From positions 20,837,359 through 20,901,358 of the forward strand of contig NC_073692.1 of NCBI RefSeq assembly GCF_029784155.1: a stretch of DNA of 64,000 nucleotides. The letters run 5' to 3'. The notes below the pieces were generated by a model. It saw nothing but the letters and a program-made list of their open reading frames with translations. It did not search any database and was not told the DNA's origin. Source of the DNA: Uranotaenia lowii. Taxonomy: Eukaryota > Arthropoda > Insecta > Diptera > Culicidae. The position numbers and the translations under genes are program-made. Of this stretch, positions 44,074 to 57,300 are shown one piece after another (the stretch's first letter is position 1; each line of letters opens with the position of its first letter).

Positions 44074-44755
44074 ACTGCCTGCTTACATACACACGCACAG
44101 CCGGGCAGCATCCGAGTCACTCGATACCGGGGGTCACTTCAGAAGATGAACGTCATTTCGGATGAACTTTAGGAATGGCATGGTGACTCGACTATCGTCA
44201 CCTTACGGGCGGCGCTGAATAAAGGCTAATGATCTTAATGAAATTTGATGTTTCCTCGAAGAGATTCCTTTTACTTAATTCTAAGCGTACATCTTTCGCG
44301 GATACGGTGGCTAGTACCTCACAAATGCTAAAATCACCAAACTGCAGGAAGTGTACTATGTATACCGTGACCGGGATTCGATCTCTTACCCTCTGGCTTA
44401 GAAGACTTGAAGGTAATCCTCTACGCCACGGGCTGCGGCCAGTACATTTAACACCCAGTACCGCGATGGGCATCGAACCCATGCCGTCAATGGACCAGCG
44501 ATTACCGTCGTACCACGCTAACCACTCGACCACCGAGACCTACAAATAGCGCTCACATACGCGCGCACAGCTTTAACCGCGGATCAATTAATTTTTATTT
44601 TGTTTCCTTCAGTCATACGCAATGCGGTTGCGCTGGGAACTTAATACCAGCGGTCTCAAATCGAATCATCGCCGCAGGCGTTCACATCATATGCTAATGA
44701 TGTTAAAATATTGAGAACTCATGATTGGAGAAAGGCTGAATTTTGGGTGTACATT
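44074..44755. repeat. dispersed repeat Q, copy 2, right part
   Basis: Resumes with ACTGCCTGCTTACATACACA and GCCGGGCAGC, then (after the SINE-like insertion) CATACGCAATGCGGTTGCGC and GCTGAATTTTGGGTGTA, matching copy 1. Confidence 0.6.
44200..44550 (-). repeat. dimeric tRNA-derived SINE
   Basis: On the minus strand two tRNA-like units follow each other. The first, from about 44542, begins GGTCTCGGTGGTCGAGTGGT and has B-box GGGTTCGATGCCC. The second, from about 44435, begins CGTGGCGTAGAGGATTACC and has B-box GAGATCGAATCCCGG. A SINE with two tRNA-related regions (Twin) is known from Culex mosquitoes, so this is a Twin-like candidate. It lies inside repeat Q copy 2 and is absent from copy 1. The 3' limit is approximate. 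Confidence 0.6.
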
Positions 44756-45147
44756 CGAATCTGTTTAGATTTAGACCTAGATTCAACTTTATCTTTTTTT
44801 ACCATCTATCTGTCAGTCTTTTCTCAGTATCTTCTTCTTTAGATTTGGAATGTATTTCGAAAATTTTTATCAATTTTTCTTAATATTTTTAGAAAAAAGT
44901 GATCGCTTAAAATTTGCTCAGAATTATAAATTCTTGTTTGAATTCTACTTCAACTGCTGAGCAAAATTAGGGATTTGTTTATAGTTCCATTTTGAGGAGA
45001 CAAATCTAATGTAAATCAACGGCGTCAAAACATTTTCCAAGTTTGATTAGGCTATTGTCTACATAAAATACGTTCAGAATTTTAGTTTTACTAGTTATTA
45101 GTTTCACAGAATAATTGATTTGGGTTTTTGGTTAACACTAAGGTTGC
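44756..45147. other. AT-rich intergenic DNA
   Basis: Nothing recognised. Confidence 0.35.
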
Positions 45148-45275
45148 CAGATTTTTATTCGCACCTATCCGGGCCGAGCAAATACGAGCTCTTTTATCTT
45201 AAACTTGGCAAAATCCAGGCATTTGATTTCAAAATTTTCAATCCAAAATCCGGCAAATTTGATCTAAATACAGGA
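45148..45275. repeat. CCAGAT/CCGGGC repeat (family G) copy 2
   Basis: GGTTGCCAGATTTTTATTCG, TATCCGGGC, AAAATCCAGGCATTTGATTT and TTCAAAATTTTCAA match 20503-20660. Confidence 0.5.
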
Positions 45276-46154
45276 AATATAAAGTAAGTTTGTATGTATG
45301 TATTGTATGTATTTCTACCACCCAACTATTTCGCAAGGCTCAGTCGGTAGCAGTGAGCAACTTTGCTTTGCAACTTGCCCAAGATTCATATACATTCAAC
45401 TATAAAATTCCAAAATGACTTTGAGTGGACAAGGGAACAGAAAGGTAAGCAGAGGCACTTAGATTTCTAAGTAGGAATAGGATCAAATTTGTCCTCTGAA
45501 AGAACATATAATTAATATTAAGCGTATGATTCCATCCGTTATTAAACTGAGCGCTATACTGGGTGGAAAACGGACTCATCCTCATACCACAATTCCTTGT
45601 TGGTGCGGTAGCCCAGTGCTCTTCTCAAGAATCGCTTCATGTGGGTGCCCGGATGGAACACCCCAAAATCTATCAAAACTTAAAACAAAAAAAAAATTAT
45701 GTCTAATAGCAATCAATACCAGTTGCATGTTATTAATCGAAAAGTTTTTTTTGTCCTAAAAGACACCAATCACAATTTTCATATTCGTATTTTTAAAATA
45801 TTTTTAATCATAAATTTCAAATAAAAAAGCCATTCTTTTGTAAAAATATGTAAACATTACAAAAGTCCAAATTTTCTAAATTTCATATTATATTACTTAA
45901 AGTTTTCTACATTCAACTTTTTTTTAAGTTTTCAAAAAATCCAAATTAAAAAAAAATATTGTTAAAAACACAATGTTCTACATTGTTCTTTTTTCCTGAA
46001 ACCCGTACCTTCACGTGCTGTATTTTTTCATCTTCATAAATTTCTTTACTGTCCAAAAAAAAAGTTTTTTAATTACTGAATGTTTTTGAGTTTTGAAATT
46101 TCAGTTTTCTGAAAAAAAAAAAATTACAATTCATACAACTTCAAAGGGTTCAAC
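45276..46154. other. AT-rich intergenic DNA
   Basis: Includes a short TGTATGTATGTA repeat (about 45291-45315). No gene seen. Confidence 0.35.
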
Positions 46155-46230
46155 CCCTTAAAGCAAGGGTGAGAAACCTTTTGAAGCAACGGGTCACTTT
46201 TAGTTTTAAATTCTCTCGCGGGCCGCATTA
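46155..46230. repeat. possible end of a hAT element (CAAGGGTGAGAAACC..GCGGGCCGC)
   Basis: CAAGGGTGAGAAACCTTTTG followed by CGCGGGCCGCATTAAAAA resembles the terminal region of Charlie-like hAT elements. The other end was not found. Confidence 0.35.
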
Positions 46231-46767
46231 AAAATTATATTAAGGTAATGATAATTTGCAGAGTTTAACGCAATTTTTATAACGGCAAATTTTTGATAAA
46301 AACAAAACTGAAAGAGGATAAATAAAATGAATCCATTTACTTGCCGGAACATTTTTTCAAATAAGGTGATTAGAAAATATTCCTTTTATCATAAAGGAAA
46401 CATCATTTGCTTCCTTTATTAACTAAACACGAAAATATTTGAAAGTCTTTTTATAGTTCGTATAAAGATTTGAACCGTTTCCTGAGAAAACCCTGTTTTT
46501 GTTCGAACCGATGCTTTGGAACTTTTTGTCATCACTTCCATTCAAAAGTTTCAAGGAGCTTGACTATAACGATTTTTTTTGTGCCAATTTTCAAAAAAAA
46601 AAATTTTTTAAAATGTATTTGAATTCTGTCGTGAAGTTCCGTATGAAATCATTACAAGATTCATGAAAAATTCATAGTTTTACAGATTTGTCAATGTTAC
46701 AGTTTAAATTTTTGATTCTAGAAAATTTTAAACGTTTTATAAGTTTTATAAGTTCTAAGGCTGAAGC

Positions 46768-46775
46768 ATGAACAT
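46768..46775. repeat. 8-bp target-site duplication, left (ATGAACAT)
   Basis: Identical to 47591-47598. Confidence 0.85.
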
Positions 46776-47590
46776 TAGACCGCTGCAAGCTTTGTATGAG
46801 AATTACAAATTTTTAAATTTTTACACCTCCCATAACTTTTTTTGGTTGTTTTTGAAGTCAGAAATAGCAATAAAATTTTTGGAAGCGATCCATCCAGTCC
46901 TGTAGTAGCGCAACGAATTTTTATTTGTTATGGAAATTTGTATGGGAAAACAAAATTTTTCATTCAAAAATCGTCAGAGATTTTCTGACAGTTCCAAAAA
47001 ATATAACTTTGAATGAAAAATATTCCTTGATTCTTTCAGTACAATTCATGTGAACAAATCACAAACCTAACTTGAACCCCAGAAAAGCTATTCGATTTTA
47101 CATGAAATTTTTGTTTTCAAATTTTTTTTTTCTAATTTTAGCGTTTTTGACTGCTTGTTTGAAAGCTGTGAAACCGTGGGATCAGAACAAAAAATCTTAA
47201 AAAATAGCTTTGCATAGCTAGAGAACTTATTGATTTATATAACCTTTCCAAAAACCTTTCAAGAAATTATTGAAAGCTCTAGCAAGCAAAGTCTGCCATT
47301 TTTAAATACTTTTTGATGGATCCTGATTTTTTATTTTGAAATGGTTACAAATTTTTTCATGAAATATTCTGCTGCTTGTCATGTTAGCAAAAAATGAAGC
47401 TTAAGAATAGTCAAAACCAAAAATCAATGACCAACTTCATTTTAAGTATATTTGAATTTTCTTAATGATTTTATGTGCAAACATTTCTTCCTCCATACAA
47501 ATTTCCATACAAAATTGAAACGCGTTGCACTTACTCAGGAGTCATCGAAAAAACATATGGGAGCAAAAAGTCATTTTTTGCAGCGGTCTA
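46776..47590. mobile_element. 815-bp hAT-type foldback element (TIR TAGACCGCTGCAA), family B
   Basis: Ends TAGACCGCTGCAA and TTGCAGCGGTCTA with a perfect 8-bp duplication ATGAACAT. Internal inverted blocks (CCTCCCATA against TATGGGAG; GCAACG..GGAAATTTGTATGG against its complement) show that much of it folds back. No transposase. The size and TAGAC start are like family A, but the sequence differs. Confidence 0.8.
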
Positions 47591-47598
47591 ATGAACAT
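47591..47598. repeat. 8-bp target-site duplication, right (ATGAACAT)
   Basis: Identical to 46768-46775. Confidence 0.85.
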
Positions 47599-47799
47599 CT
47601 TATGACTTTGGTAATGTGGATTGCTAATTTTGAGGTGAAATGCCTCTATCTTATCAATGTTTGGCAAATTGCCTATGAAATTTTTGAAAATAGCATCACA
47701 CATAACATAAGACAACAAAATTTCCATTTTCCGAGCTGTAAAGAATCTCAGAAATGATTTTGACTTATCCGGTGCCGCTGAATCAAAATATTAAAATAG

Positions 47800-48122
47800 T
47801 TTTTTTTTGTCAGCTCTAATTTTCCAAATAACTTTTTAACATAGGTATAAAATAGATTTTTAATTGGTGTACTTTTTAACAAAACTGTAAAATACACATA
47901 CTTTTTGACTAAATGATCAAATTTTCCAAAGACTGCGAGTATTTTTGAATTCTGCGAAAAAAGTGAGGGAAGTTTTCTATGTTAGTTTTTTTTTGCCAGC
48001 TCTTATTTTCCAAATATCTTTCAAAAATAGGTAAACAAATAGTTATTCAAATCGTGTACTTTTTGACAAAACTGTAGAATACACATACTTTTTGACTCAG
48101 TGATCAACTTTCTCAAAGACGA
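47800..48122. repeat. direct duplication, ~125-bp copies 186 bp apart
   Basis: TTTTTTTGTCAGCTCTAATT to TTTCCAAAGAC (47800-47935) recurs as TTTTTTTGCCAGCTCTTATT to TCTCAAAGAC (47986-48122), including CACATACTTTTTGACT in both. Confidence 0.7.
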
Positions 48123-49587
48123 AGTTTTCCATGTTATTTCATTTAAAAAACGGGGACGGGAAAGCCGTAAATCAAATCATTTCGCAGTCTTGAACAAAGT
48201 TGTTGAATGAATGAAAGTCTTTAATATCCAATATTCAATTGCTTTCTTCAATGATGTCAGAAGAAATTGTTATCTTTTTTTTTGGAATATGTATAAATTG
48301 TATCTTTGATACCAAATACCTCGGAAATATCTAAGCCGTTAATTGATTGAAAATCAGCTTCTAGTTTTTAGTTTTGATCATATGGGAATTTAAAATGTGT
48401 GACATTTGAGTGAAATCAATCATTGATGACTGATTAACTATTAAACCAACATTTTATTAGAAATCTGATTCTGATTTTGTGTATTATTATTCATTCAATT
48501 AAGGAATAATATTTGGATAATGATGAAAAAAGTATAATTTAACAGTTTTCAAAATTTGTAAAGTATTTTTGTATATTACTGCAGAACGTTAAAAAATTCA
48601 TTCATAAATTCGTTGGAACCTGCAAAACGATTCGATTCATGCTTTAAAAAGTATCGTAAATTCAATTTGGTTTAAAATTTCTATAAAAATTCGATAAATG
48701 AGGAAAAGTAAACAAAAAAAAATCTTCTATAACTTTTTTCGCAGAACTCAAAATTACTTTAAGTCTTGATGAAAGTTGATAATAGGTTCAAAACAATCAT
48801 TTTAGAAAGCCATGTTTTTGTGTTCAAGTTTAATAAAAAAAAATGCAGAACTTCCTTAAATAATTTAAGCCTGTTTTGAAAAGTTATTTTTATAACAAAA
48901 GCTGATAGAATAGTTGCATATTTAGATTCAGAGTACTCAAATTAGTCAATAATACGTTTGAAATGCATTGCACTTCGGAGAAATGTGAATTTTGTGACCT
49001 TGAATAATTTATCAAACTCTTTCTCATTTAGAAGAACAGAAAACGCAAGATAAAACTGAGACTGAAATCGGTTTCTTTAAGAATATTTCATATCAGTAAT
49101 GGCATAAACGATTTTTAGATGAAAATTTTTAGTAAAAAGGTAGAGAATATTAAATTAAAGATTTTCTGGAAATTCTTTTGTCTTCGTGAGAGGAAAATGC
49201 CTGTTGGTTTATAAATGGTATAAAATGAGTATTCGAAGAATTAATTTTGAAGTTAAAATGGGTCATTTCAAACTCTATTGTTGTTTAGTTACACTTCTTA
49301 ATTAAAACCCATTCTAAAGACGGGGTAGGGTTTTGGTATGTCAAGTTTAGAGTTTCAATATAAACGGTAAATTGAATTGCAACTCGAAATTAACAATTTA
49401 AGCTAAGATTCAATTTGTGAACGTCATATAGTGTCGTAAAATAAAATGTCTCAAGTCTCAAGCCTCGGGTGATTGAAGACGAAATTCCGCCGGTGGCGAG
49501 CAAAATTTCTGATATGCTTGTTAACACCTTTTGAGATCAAGTAATTTTCAGATACAACGGTGAAAATTTTACTTGGAAAAAAATTTC
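48123..49587. other. AT-rich intergenic DNA
   Basis: Nothing recognised. Confidence 0.4.
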
Positions 49588-49648
49588 CATGGGGGGAGGG
49601 GGGGTTAAACCCCTAAAACCCCCCCCCCCCCCGTTCGCACGGCCTTGG
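49588..49648. repeat. poly-G/TTAAACCCC/poly-C repeat copy 2
   Basis: CATGGGGGGAGGGGGGGG, TTAAACCCCTAAAA, then about 15 C and CGTTCGCACGGCC; same block order as 21138-21200. Confidence 0.6.
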
Positions 49649-50479
49649 TTGAAGCACAGAATTACAAAAAATGAATTTGTCTAGATATCAGGTTTTTTCT
49701 GAGTCATGTCTATAAGAATTTGATATTCGTTCACAAGGTCTTCATTATAGAACTTTCCTTATTTGCGTCACCTATCAGGATCAAAAATATTTCACCTTAT
49801 CATACAATTTCATCTTTGCTCGAAACAAAAAATAATGTCTTAATTAACTCCTAAGTATATTACGTTTAATAAAATTGCATTCATGCCTTTGAAAGGATGA
49901 TCTGGATGATTATGGGACAAATGCAACTGCAAACAAATGATGTGCATATATGATCAAGTTTTTAATAAATAATAATAGAATTTTTATCCAATACCGAGAT
50001 TTGATAAAGTAAATAATGAAAATTATGATTGATCAACAATTTTCGTTTTTTTATATAGTCTTGATGTCTGGACTAAAACTTAAGGCCAAATCATCCCATA
50101 AAACTTTCAGAACCAGAGAGGTTTTTATTAATCTTGACTCATGGTTCTTCATTTATCTGGATTTTAAAATTTAAAATATCATTTTCAAAGAACCTTTTCG
50201 TCAAAAAATGTCAGTTCTCAAGTATGTTGGGATGATGAACCGGACAGCCCAGTCTCTTTTGAATTTAATTTTAATTCATATTTAAATAAGGTATCAAAAG
50301 CCTCTCAGGGTTCTGATTACTTCCAAGTTTAAAGCGACCTTGAGATTTTTATAGATTTTCACGACAGCTTCTTCCGAAAAACCATCTTTCACAACCGCTG
50401 TTTGTTCCGAGAATCCAAGCGATCAGCATCCAATATTTTTCAGACTTCGACGTGAAGCCGAAACAGACGACCAGCAGTG
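49649..50479. other. AT-rich intergenic DNA
   Basis: Nothing recognised. Confidence 0.4.
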
Positions 50480-51290
50480 GTAAATCGTATTTGTCCAAGG
50501 AAAAATGAGTAGAAAAAAAACGCGAAGAAACCCTTCTCGCAGCTGGCAGCTCGTAAAATTGCTAGATTAAATTTTCATCCTTCGGAACAAAGTCGCACAC
50601 ACCCAAAACGGCCAGGAAAATCGCGTTCGGCGCTCGCGTTCCATCACAAGCAAAGCATCCGGCCAGCATCCAAATGTGTTTTTGGGGTTTTGGGCATTTG
50701 AAAATGAAAAAAGCAAATAACGGATGAAAAGCTGCGGGGCTTCTGCTCGACGACGGTCGAGCAAATCCGAGGAGGACTCGCCAGCATCAGAGCAGCTTTT
50801 CCAAATAACGTCTTCAAGTTTTCGGTTGAAAAACGATTTTCCAAACCGGGCGACGAACATTTTGGGCAGCAATCTAAAGGACACTACTTGAATGCAACCG
50901 GATAAGAGACATCACCAAGAAGATTCCTATAAATAAAGCATTAAATTGTCCATAAAAAAAGGAACACGACTAAACAATAAATAATATCCTGTGGCATGTG
51001 TTTTTTTTCCGATCCGATAATCCCTTCTTTGCCGACCAAAGACCGTCTGTCGCTGATTCAAACGAACGAAATCGCATTGAAAGGGGCACACACTTGATGC
51101 GACCTTTTTTTTTGTGCTTCCAGGATCCAGGATATTTGCAACACTTGATATGGTTCCAAACTCCTACACGCGTTCCCTCGAAGTGGCCTTTGGATATTGT
51201 CATTTGAATCAAACGTCTATAAAAATATCTTGAATGGTTTTGAGGTACGAATATTTAAGTCTTGTTTTTCATAGAGAATCTCCCTCTAAA
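50480..51290. other. unassigned higher-GC segment beside the giant array
   Basis: More balanced composition at 50480-50890 and 51000-51190, with short ORFs on the minus strand (50567-50884, 50970-51212) and no recognisable domain. It could be a UTR or exon fragment of a gene not otherwise seen. Confidence 0.25.
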
Positions 51291-51323
51291 AGCCAACTTT
51301 AGACAACAATTGAATTACAATAA

Positions 51324-54300
51324 ATGAAAAAAATGACAAAAATGACAAAAATGACAAAAATGACAAAAATGACAAAAATGACAAAAATGACAAAAATGAC
51401 AAAAATGACAAAAATGACAAAAATGACAAAAATGACAAAAATGACAAAAATGACAAAAATGACAAAAATGACAAAAATGACAAAAATGACAAAAATGACA
51501 AAAATGACAAAAATGACAAAAATGACAAAAATGACAAAAATGACAAAAATGACAAAAATGACAAAAATGACAAAAATGACAAAAATGACAAAAATGACAA
51601 AAATGACAAAAATGACAAAAATGACAAAAATGACAAAAATGACAAAAATGACAAAAATGACAAAAATGACAAAAATGACAAAAATGACAAAAATGACAAA
51701 AATGACAAAAATGACAAAAATGACAAAAATGACAAAAATGACAAAAATGACAAAAATGACAAAAATGACAAAAATGACAAAAATGACAAAAATGACAAAA
51801 ATGACAAAAATGACAAAAATGACAAAAATGACAAAAATGACAAAAATGACAAAAATGACAAAAATGACAAAAATGACAAAAATGACAAAAATGACAAAAA
51901 TGACAAAAATGACAAAAATGACAAAAATGACAAAAATGACAAAAATGACAAAAATGACAAAAATGACAAAAATGACAAAAATGACAAAAATGACAAAAAT
52001 GACAAAAATGACAAAAATGACAAAAATGACAAAAATGACAAAAATGACAAAAATGACAAAAATGACAAAAATGACAAAAATGACAAAAATGACAAAAATG
52101 ACAAAAATGACAAAAATGACAAAAATGACAAAAATGACAAAAATGACAAAAATGACAAAAATGACAAAAATGACAAAAATGACAAAAATGACAAAAATGA
52201 CAAAAATGACAAAAATGACAAAAATGACAAAAATGACAAAAATGACAAAAATGACAAAAATGACAAAAATGACAAAAATGACAAAAATGACAAAAATGAC
52301 AAAAATGACAAAAATGACAAAAATGACAAAAATGACAAAAATGACAAAAATGACAAAAATGACAAAAATGACAAAAATGACAAAAATGACAAAAATGACA
52401 AAAATGACAAAAATGACAAAAATGACAAAAATGACAAAAATGACAAAAATGACAAAAATGACAAAAATGACAAAAATGACAAAAATGACAAAAATGACAA
52501 AAATGACAAAAATGACAAAAATGACAAAAATGACAAAAATGACAAAAATGACAAAAATGACAAAAATGACAAAAATGACAAAAATGACAAAAATGACAAA
52601 AATGACAAAAATGACAAAAATGACAAAAATGACAAAAATGACAAAAATGACAAAAATGACAAAAATGACAAAAATGACAAAAATGACAAAAATGACAAAA
52701 ATGACAAAAATGACAAAAATGACAAAAATGACAAAAATGACAAAAATGACAAAAATGACAAAAATGACAAAAATGACAAAAATGACAAAAATGACAAAAA
52801 TGACAAAAATGACAAAAATGACAAAAATGACAAAAATGACAAAAATGACAAAAATGACAAAAATGACAAAAATGACAAAAATGACAAAAATGACAAAAAT
52901 GACAAAAATGACAAAAATGACAAAAATGACAAAAATGACAAAAATGACAAAAATGACAAAAATGACAAAAATGACAAAAATGACAAAAATGACAAAAATG
53001 ACAAAAATGACAAAAATGACAAAAATGACAAAAATGACAAAAATGACAAAAATGACAAAAATGACAAAAATGACAAAAATGACAAAAATGACAAAAAATG
53101 ACAAAAATGACAAAAATGACAAAAATGACAAAAATGACAAAAATGACAAAAATGACAAAAAATGACAAAAAATGACAAAAATGACAAAAATGACAAAAAT
53201 GACAAAAATGACAAAAATGACAAAAATGACAAAAATGACAAAATGACAAAAAATGACAAAAATGACAAAAATGACAAAAATGACAAAAATGACAAAAATG
53301 ACAAAAATGACAAAAATGACAAAAAATGACAAAAATGACAAAAATGACAAAAATGACAAAAATGACAAAAATGACAAAAATGACAAAAATGACAAAAATG
53401 ACAAAAATGACAAAAATGACAAAATGACAAAAATGACAAAAAATGACAAAAATGACAAAAATGACAAAAATGACAAAAATGACAAAAATGACAAAAATGA
53501 CAAAAATGACAAAAATGGACAAAAATGACAAAAATGACAAAAATGACAAAAATGACAAAAATGACAAAAATGACAAAAATGACAAAAATGACAAAAAATG
53601 GACAAAAATGACAAAAATGACAAAAATGNNNNNNNNNNNNNNNNNNNNNNNNNNNNNNNNNNNNNNNNNNNNNNNNNNNNNNNNNNNNNNNNNNNNNNNN
53701 NNNNNNNNNNNNNNNNNNNNNNNNNNNNNNNNNNNNNNNNNNNNNNNNNNNNNNNNNNNNNNNNNNNNNNNNNNNNNNNNNNNNNNNNNNNNNNNNNNNN
53801 NNNNNNNNNNNNNNNNNNNNNNNNNNNNNNNNNNNNNNNNNNNNNNNNNNNNNNNNNNNNNNNNNNNNNNNNNNNNNNNNNNNNNNNNNNNNNNNNNNNN
53901 NNNNNNNNNNNNNNNNNNNNNNNNNNNNNNNNNNNNNNNNNNNNNNNNNNNNNNNNNNNNNNNNNNNNNNNNNNNNNNNNNNNNNNNNNNNNNNNNNNNN
54001 NNNNNNNNNNNNNNNNNNNNNNNNNNNNNNNNNNNNNNNNNNNNNNNNNNNNNNNNNNNNNNNNNNNNNNNNNNNNNNNNNNNNNNNNNNNNNNNNNNNN
54101 NNNNNNNNNNNNNNNNNNNNNNNNNNNNAATGACAAAAATGACAAAAATGACAAAAATGACAAAAATGACAAAAATGACAAAAATGACAAAAATGACAAA
54201 AATGACAAAAATGACAAAAATGACAAAAATGACAAAATGACAAAAATGACAAAAATGACAAAAATGACAAAAATGACAAAAATGACAAAAAATGACAAAA

Positions 54301-57300
54301 ATGACAAAATGACAAAAATGACAAAAATGACAAAAATGACAAAAATGACAAAAATGACAAAAATGACAAAAATGACAAAAATGACAAAAATGACAAAAAT
54401 GACAAAAATGACAAAAATGACCAAAAATGACAAAAATGACAAAAATGACAAAAATGACAAAAATGACAAAAATGACAAAATGACAAAAATGACAAAAATG
54501 ACAAAAATGACAAAAATGACAAAAATGACAAAAATGACAAAAATGACAAAAATGACAAAAATGACAAAAATGACAAAATGACAAAAATGACAAAAATGAC
54601 AAAAATGACAAAAATGACAAAAATGACAAAAATGACAAAAATGACAAAAATGACAAAAATGACAAAATGACAAAAATGACAAAAAATGACAAAAATGACA
54701 AAAATGACAAAAATGACAAAAATGACAAAAATGACAAAAATGACAAAAATGACAAAAATGACAAAAATGACAAAATGACAAAAATGACAAAAATGACAAA
54801 AATGACAAAATGACAAAAATGACAAAAATGACAAAAATGACAAAAATGACAAAAATGACAAAAATGACAAAAATGACAAAAATGACAAAAATGACAAAAA
54901 TGACAAAAATGACAAAAATGACAAAAATGACAAAAATGACAAAAATGACAAAAATGACAAAAATGACAAAAATGACAAAAATGACAAAAATGACAAAAAT
55001 GACAAAAATGACAAAAATGACAAAAAATGACAAAAATGACAAAAATGACAAAATGACAAAAATGCACAAAAATGACAAAAATGACAAAAATGACAAAAAT
55101 GACAAAAATGACAATGACAAAAATGACAAAAATGACAAAAATGACAAAAATGACAAAAATGACAAAAATGACAAAAATGACAAAAATGACAAAAATGACA
55201 AAAATGACAAAAATGACAAAAATGACAAAATGACAAAAATGACAAAATGACAAAAATGACAAAAATGACAAAAATGACAAAAATGACAAAAATGACAAAA
55301 ATGACAAAAATGACAAAAATGACAAAATGACAAAATGACAAAAATGACAAAAATGACAAAAATGACAAAATGACAAAAATGACAAAAATGACAAAAATGA
55401 CAAAAATGACAAAAATGACAAAAATGACAAAAATGACAAAAATGACAAAATGACAAAAATGACAAAAATGACAAAATGACAAAATGACAAAAATGACAAA
55501 AATGACAAAAAATGACAAAAATGACAAAAATGACAAAAATGACAAAAATGACAAAAATGACAAAAATGACAAAAATGACAAAAATGACAAAAATGACAAA
55601 AATGACAAAAATGACAAAAATGACAAAAATGACAAAAAATGACAAAAAATGACAAAAATGACAAAAATGACAAAAATGACAAAAATGACAAAAATGACAA
55701 AAATGACAAAAATGACAAAATGACAAAAATGACAAAATGACAAAAATGACAAAAATGACAAAAATGACAAAAATGACAAAAATGACAAAAATGACAAAAA
55801 TGACAAAAATGACAAAAATGACAAAAATGACAAAAATGACAAAAATGACAAAAATGACAAAAATGACAAAAATGACAAAAATGACAAAAATGACAAAAAT
55901 GACAAAAATGACAAAAATGACAAAAATGACAAAAATGACAAAAATGACAAAAATGACAAAAATGACAAAAATGACAAAAATGACAAAAATGACAAAAATG
56001 ACAAAATAAAAATGACAAAAATGACAAAAATGACAAAAATGACAAAAATGACAAAAATGACAAAAATGACAAAAATGACAAAAATGACAAAAATGACAAA
56101 AATGACAAAAATGACAAAAATGACAAAAATGACAAAAATGACAAAAATGACAAAAATGACAAAAATGACAAAAATGACAAAAATGACAAAAATGACAAAA
56201 ATGACAAAAATGACAAAAATGACAAAAATGACAAAAATGACAAAAATGACAAAAATGACAAAAATGACAAAAATGACAAAAATGACAAAAATGACAAAAA
56301 TGACAAAAATGACAAAAATGACAAAAATGACAAAAATGACAAAAATGACAAAAATGACAAAAATGAGAAAAATGAGAAAAATGACAAAAATGACAAAAAT
56401 GACAAAAATGACAAAAATGACAAAAATGACAAAAATGACAAAAATGACAAAAATGACAAAAATGACAAAAATGACAAAAATGACAAAAATGACAAAAATG
56501 ACAAAAATGACAAAAATGACAAAAATGACAAAAATGACAAAAATGACAAAAATGACAAAAATGACAAAAATGACAAAAATGACAAAAATGACAAAAATGA
56601 CAAAAATGACAAAAATGACAAAAATGACAAAAATGACAAAAATGACAAAAATGACAAAAATGACAAAAATGACAAAAATGACAAAAATGACAAAAATGAC
56701 AAAAATGACAAAAATGACAAAAATGACAAAAATGACAAAAATGACAAAAATGACAAAAATGACAAAAATGACAAAAATGACAAAAATGACAAAAATGACA
56801 AAAATGACAAAAATGACAAAAATGACAAAAATGACAAAAATGACAAAAATGACAAAAATGACAAAAATGACAAAAATGACAAAAATGACAAAAATGACAA
56901 AAATGACAAAAAAGAACAATAATGACAAAAATGACAAAAATGAAAAAAATGACAAAAATGAAAAAAATGACAAAAATGACAAAAATGACAAAAATGACAA
57001 AAATGACAGAAATGACAAAAATGACAAAAATGACAAAAATGACAAAAATGACAAAAATGACAAAAATGACAAAAATGACAAAAATGACAAAAATGACAAA
57101 AATGACAAAAATGACAAAAATGACAAAAATGACAAAAATGACAAAAATGACAAAAATGACAAAAATGACAAAAATGACAAAAATGACAAAAATGACAAAA
57201 ATGACAAAAATGACAAAAATGACAAAAATGACAAAAATGACAAAAATGACAAAAATGACAAAAATGACAAAAATGACAAAAATGACAAAAATGACAAAAA

